DNA of 64,000 bases. It comes from Chryseobacterium joostei. GTDB taxonomy: Bacteria; Bacteroidota; Bacteroidia; Flavobacteriales; Weeksellaceae. Shown here piece after piece: positions 62,110 to 64,000 of this stretch; positions within the stretch are counted from its first letter, which is position 1, and each line of letters begins with the position of its first letter. The notes under the pieces were generated by a model. That model did no database searches. It had not been told where the DNA came from and saw only the letters and a list, made by a program, of their open reading frames with translations. The stretch is taken from assembly GCF_003815775.1 (NCBI RefSeq), contig NZ_CP033926.1, forward strand, positions 2,852,001-2,916,000, in the 5' to 3' direction. The position numbers were made by a program, and so were the translations under genes.

Positions 62110-62787
62110 CTATTTTAATTTTTCTAAAAGATTTGCTCTATAACTATCTCCAATCGGGATTTCCTGCTCAGATAACATGAGTTTCCTAGCCCCAATACTT
62201 TTGATTTTATCCATATTTATGATAAAAGATTTATGAATTCTTACAAACCTGTCAGAAAGCTGGCTTTCCATAGATTTAAGGGTATCCAAAACAATATATT
62301 CTTCATCAGATGTTCGGATGTTCACGTAATCCTTAATGCTTTCAACATAAAGAATATCCTTAAAGCTTATCTTATGCTGCTGTCCGGAAGACTTTACAAA
62401 GAAATGAGCATCTACCTCATCACTAAAAATAAATCGTTCCTTGACTTTTAATGCACTTTTCATAAACCTTTCAAAAGAGATCGGTTTTAAAAGATAATCA
62501 ATGACATTATGTTCATAGCCATCCATTGCATATTCAGAATAGGCGGTTGTTAAAACATACTTCTGCTTGTCTCCATTAATCTTCATAAAATTAATTCCGG
62601 TAAGCTCAGGCATCTGGATATCCAAAAAGATCAGATCAGACTCGTTATTCTGTAGAAATTCCAGTGCCAAAATAGGGTTCTCTGTAGAAAAAACGAGTTC
62701 GAAAAAAGGAATTTTCTGCACATAATTTTCAAGAAGTGATATCGCCAATGGCTCGTCATCCACAATAATGCATTTTAGTTTTCTCAT
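62110..62787 (-). CDS. LytTR-family response regulator
   Basis: The 225-residue protein has a receiver domain (phosphoacceptor Asp56 in IFLDIQMPELTG, lysine in LLKPISFERF) and a LytTR DNA-binding domain (SGQQHKISFKDILYVES, VRIHKSFIINMDKI). It forms a pair with the LytS-type kinase, whose stop it overlaps by four bases. Such pairs often control surface or cell-wall genes in Bacteroidetes. Confidence 0.94.
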   Translation of the reverse strand: MRKLKCIIVDDEPLAISLLENYVQKIPFFELVFSTENPILALEFLQNNESDLIFLDIQMPELTGINFMKINGDKQKYVLTTAYSEYAMDGYEHNVIDYLLKPISFERFMKSALKVKERFIFSDEVDAHFFVKSSGQQHKISFKDILYVESIKDYVNIRTSDEEYIVLDTLKSMESQLSDRFVRIHKSFIINMDKIKSIGARKLMLSEQEIPIGDSYRANLLEKLK

Positions 62788-63797
62788 ACGGACAAATCTA
62801 TTCTTAAATCTACAATAAATTCTGACTCGGTTTCCTTTATATGAAGTTCATATTTTTTAGGATATAAGATTTCAAGCCTTTTTCTTACGTTTTCTATTCC
62901 TATGCCGGACACTTTATCTTTTTCACGAGTAATCTTAAAATTCTGAAGATAAAAATTCAATTTCCCCATGTCTTCAGAGATAGAAACAACAAACCCTTTA
63001 CCTCTGAAATCTCCATGTTTGAAAGCATTTTCAACAAATGGAACAAGAATCATAGGTGAAATAAGAACTCCCGATTGGCTGATCTTCTTTTCCACAATCA
63101 ATAACTCAGGGTTTCCGATTCTCAGTTTTTCCAGCTCAATCAAGCTTTCAATATATCCTACCTCCTGGTCAAGACGGATAAACTCTTTTTCAAGATCCTT
63201 AGTGGTATATCGAAGGAGTTCTCCAAGCTTTTCTATGGCCGGCAAGGCTTTCTCTGAATTCTGATAGACAAGTGAGTAGATGTTGTTTAAAGAATTAAAA
63301 ATAAAATGTGGATTGATTTGTGTTTTCAAAGCCTGAAGCTCGGCATGCTTTCTCTCTTCAATAAGTTGTGACCGCTCTCTTTCCAACTTAGAATAGTAAG
63401 TAAAAAGCCACAAGCTGGTACTTACAAAAATCGTTAAACTAGAATAATACACATTATCATAAAAATAATATGTAAAAGACGTATCCTCTGCGTAATTTCT
63501 AAATCCTGCAATTTTCGGAAGCAATATTTCTTCTAAAGAATAGCGAAATAGAGCAAAGAAAAACACACCAACAAAAAAGCCTACAATGGTAAAATAGAGT
63601 TTCTTAGGGTTAAAAAACTTGGGAACAACAAAGAAATAATTAACATAAAACCCCAGAAAACTGGCTGTAAAAATAGTAAGATTCAAAATATCAATATTGA
63701 CATTTTGAGAGGTGATTATTGCAAATATGTTTTTACTAAGAACCAACAACCAATAAGAAAAGTGTAGAAAAAGAATTTGTTTTTGCTTCATATTCAA
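62784..63797 (-). CDS. LytS-type membrane histidine kinase
   Basis: The 337 residues have four hydrophobic N-terminal segments (to about residue 135), the His_kinase motif with phosphorylatable His164 (KTQINPHFIFNSLNNIYS) and an ATPase domain (PMILVPFVENAFKHG, GIGIENVRKRLEILY). The signal is unknown; with the LytTR regulator it forms a coupled two-component operon. ATG 63791 (residue 3) is an alternative start. Confidence 0.92.
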   Translation of the reverse strand: MNMKQKQILFLHFSYWLLVLSKNIFAIITSQNVNIDILNLTIFTASFLGFYVNYFFVVPKFFNPKKLYFTIVGFFVGVFFFALFRYSLEEILLPKIAGFRNYAEDTSFTYYFYDNVYYSSLTIFVSTSLWLFTYYSKLERERSQLIEERKHAELQALKTQINPHFIFNSLNNIYSLVYQNSEKALPAIEKLGELLRYTTKDLEKEFIRLDQEVGYIESLIELEKLRIGNPELLIVEKKISQSGVLISPMILVPFVENAFKHGDFRGKGFVVSISEDMGKLNFYLQNFKITREKDKVSGIGIENVRKRLEILYPKKYELHIKETESEFIVDLRIDLSV

Positions 63798-63927
63798 ATG
63801 TAAGAATCTGTGCCTCCAAATTCCTATACATTTTCGACAAAACCTGTTTTTTTTCCGATGAATCTTTTTTGAACGGATTAATTTCCGCTAAAATCTAGAT
63901 GCCATTTCCGCACACAAAGTTTGAAAA

Positions 63928-63935
63928 TATCTTTG
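63928..63935 (+). promoter_or_regulatory. Candidate promoter of the partial gene at the right edge
   Basis: TATCTTTG matches the -7 consensus, 17 bases before the ATG. No clear -33 TTG. Confidence 0.4.
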
Positions 63936-63952
63936 TCTCAAGATTACAAACC

Positions 63953-64000
63953 ATGACAATAAAATACTTTTTTATCATCAGCCTTTTTTCTTCAGCCTTA
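63953..64000 (+). CDS. N-terminal fragment of a secreted or membrane protein gene cut by the window edge
   Basis: ATG 63953 opens a 16-codon frame, MTIKYFFIISLFSSAL, that runs off the window. It resembles a signal peptide: a positive start and a hydrophobic core. It is divergent from the LytS/LytR-type operon and may be its target. Identity cannot be told. Confidence 0.5.
   Translation, partial: MTIKYFFIISLFSSAL

Noticed and set aside
1..64000. tRNA or rRNA genes, CRISPR arrays, insertion sequences, prophage
   Set aside because: No cloverleaf-like sequence, regularly spaced repeats, transposase or phage structural gene was seen on either strand.

Overview
The window comes from a flavobacterium, most likely Chryseobacterium or a close relative in the Weeksellaceae. 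The evidence is a flexirubin-type aryl-polyene pigment locus, a type IX secretion sorting domain on a large secreted peptidase, promoters of the Bacteroidetes TTG-N19..23-TAnnTTTG form, weak Shine-Dalgarno sequences and AT-rich intergenic DNA.

Positions 1-22017 hold most of a flexirubin-type pigment locus in two arms. The plus arm (245-7507) has an acyl carrier protein, a ketosynthase (KS) with a degenerate KS partner, a NodB-type deacetylase, a LolA-like carrier, a lipoprotein, a small beta-barrel, a hot-dog dehydratase and a glycosyltransferase-DUF2062 fusion. The genes are tightly packed, often with ATGA overlaps. The minus arm runs from 22017 down to 10350. It has a CoA ligase, a small secreted protein, a tyrosine ammonia-lyase, a ketoreductase, a second KS, a second ACP, an LpxL-type acyltransferase, a CrtI-like oxidoreductase and a C45 Ntn-hydrolase lipoprotein. 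A halogenase-like flavoprotein (18745-20001, plus) is divergent from the ammonia-lyase. Inferred pathway: tyrosine to 4-coumarate, activation, loading on ACP, iterative extension to an aryl polyene, ring tailoring, acyl transfer and transport to the outer membrane. The dialkylresorcinol genes darA and darB are not in the window and may lie upstream of position 1. A type IX-secreted M36 peptidase sits between the arms.

Positions 22144-25700 hold an M23 peptidase and a small conflict island: a start-less toxin-like fragment followed by three paralogous Imm35-like immunity genes. Positions 25931-34286 are housekeeping genes: ileS with a swapped GXHH signature, a DksA-like protein, lspA, a SanA-like protein, a CrtA-like protein and trpS. 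Positions 34371-38909 hold a two-component system with PepSY-like proteins, a MITE-like palindrome, a HAD phosphatase and an ECF sigma factor.

Positions 39107-43770 hold metK behind a SAM-II riboswitch and a divergent oxyR-catalase pair. Positions 43876-56153 hold a crotonase, dCMP deaminase, xerD, a Nudix protein, envelope lipoproteins, a 2-hydroxyacid dehydrogenase, a thioesterase with an HU-like protein, and a TonB-dependent receptor behind a TPP riboswitch. Positions 56464-61815 carry two different aconitases in tandem. The window closes with a LytS/LytR-type pair divergent from a secreted-protein gene cut by the edge.

I saw no tRNA or rRNA gene, CRISPR array, prophage or complete insertion sequence.
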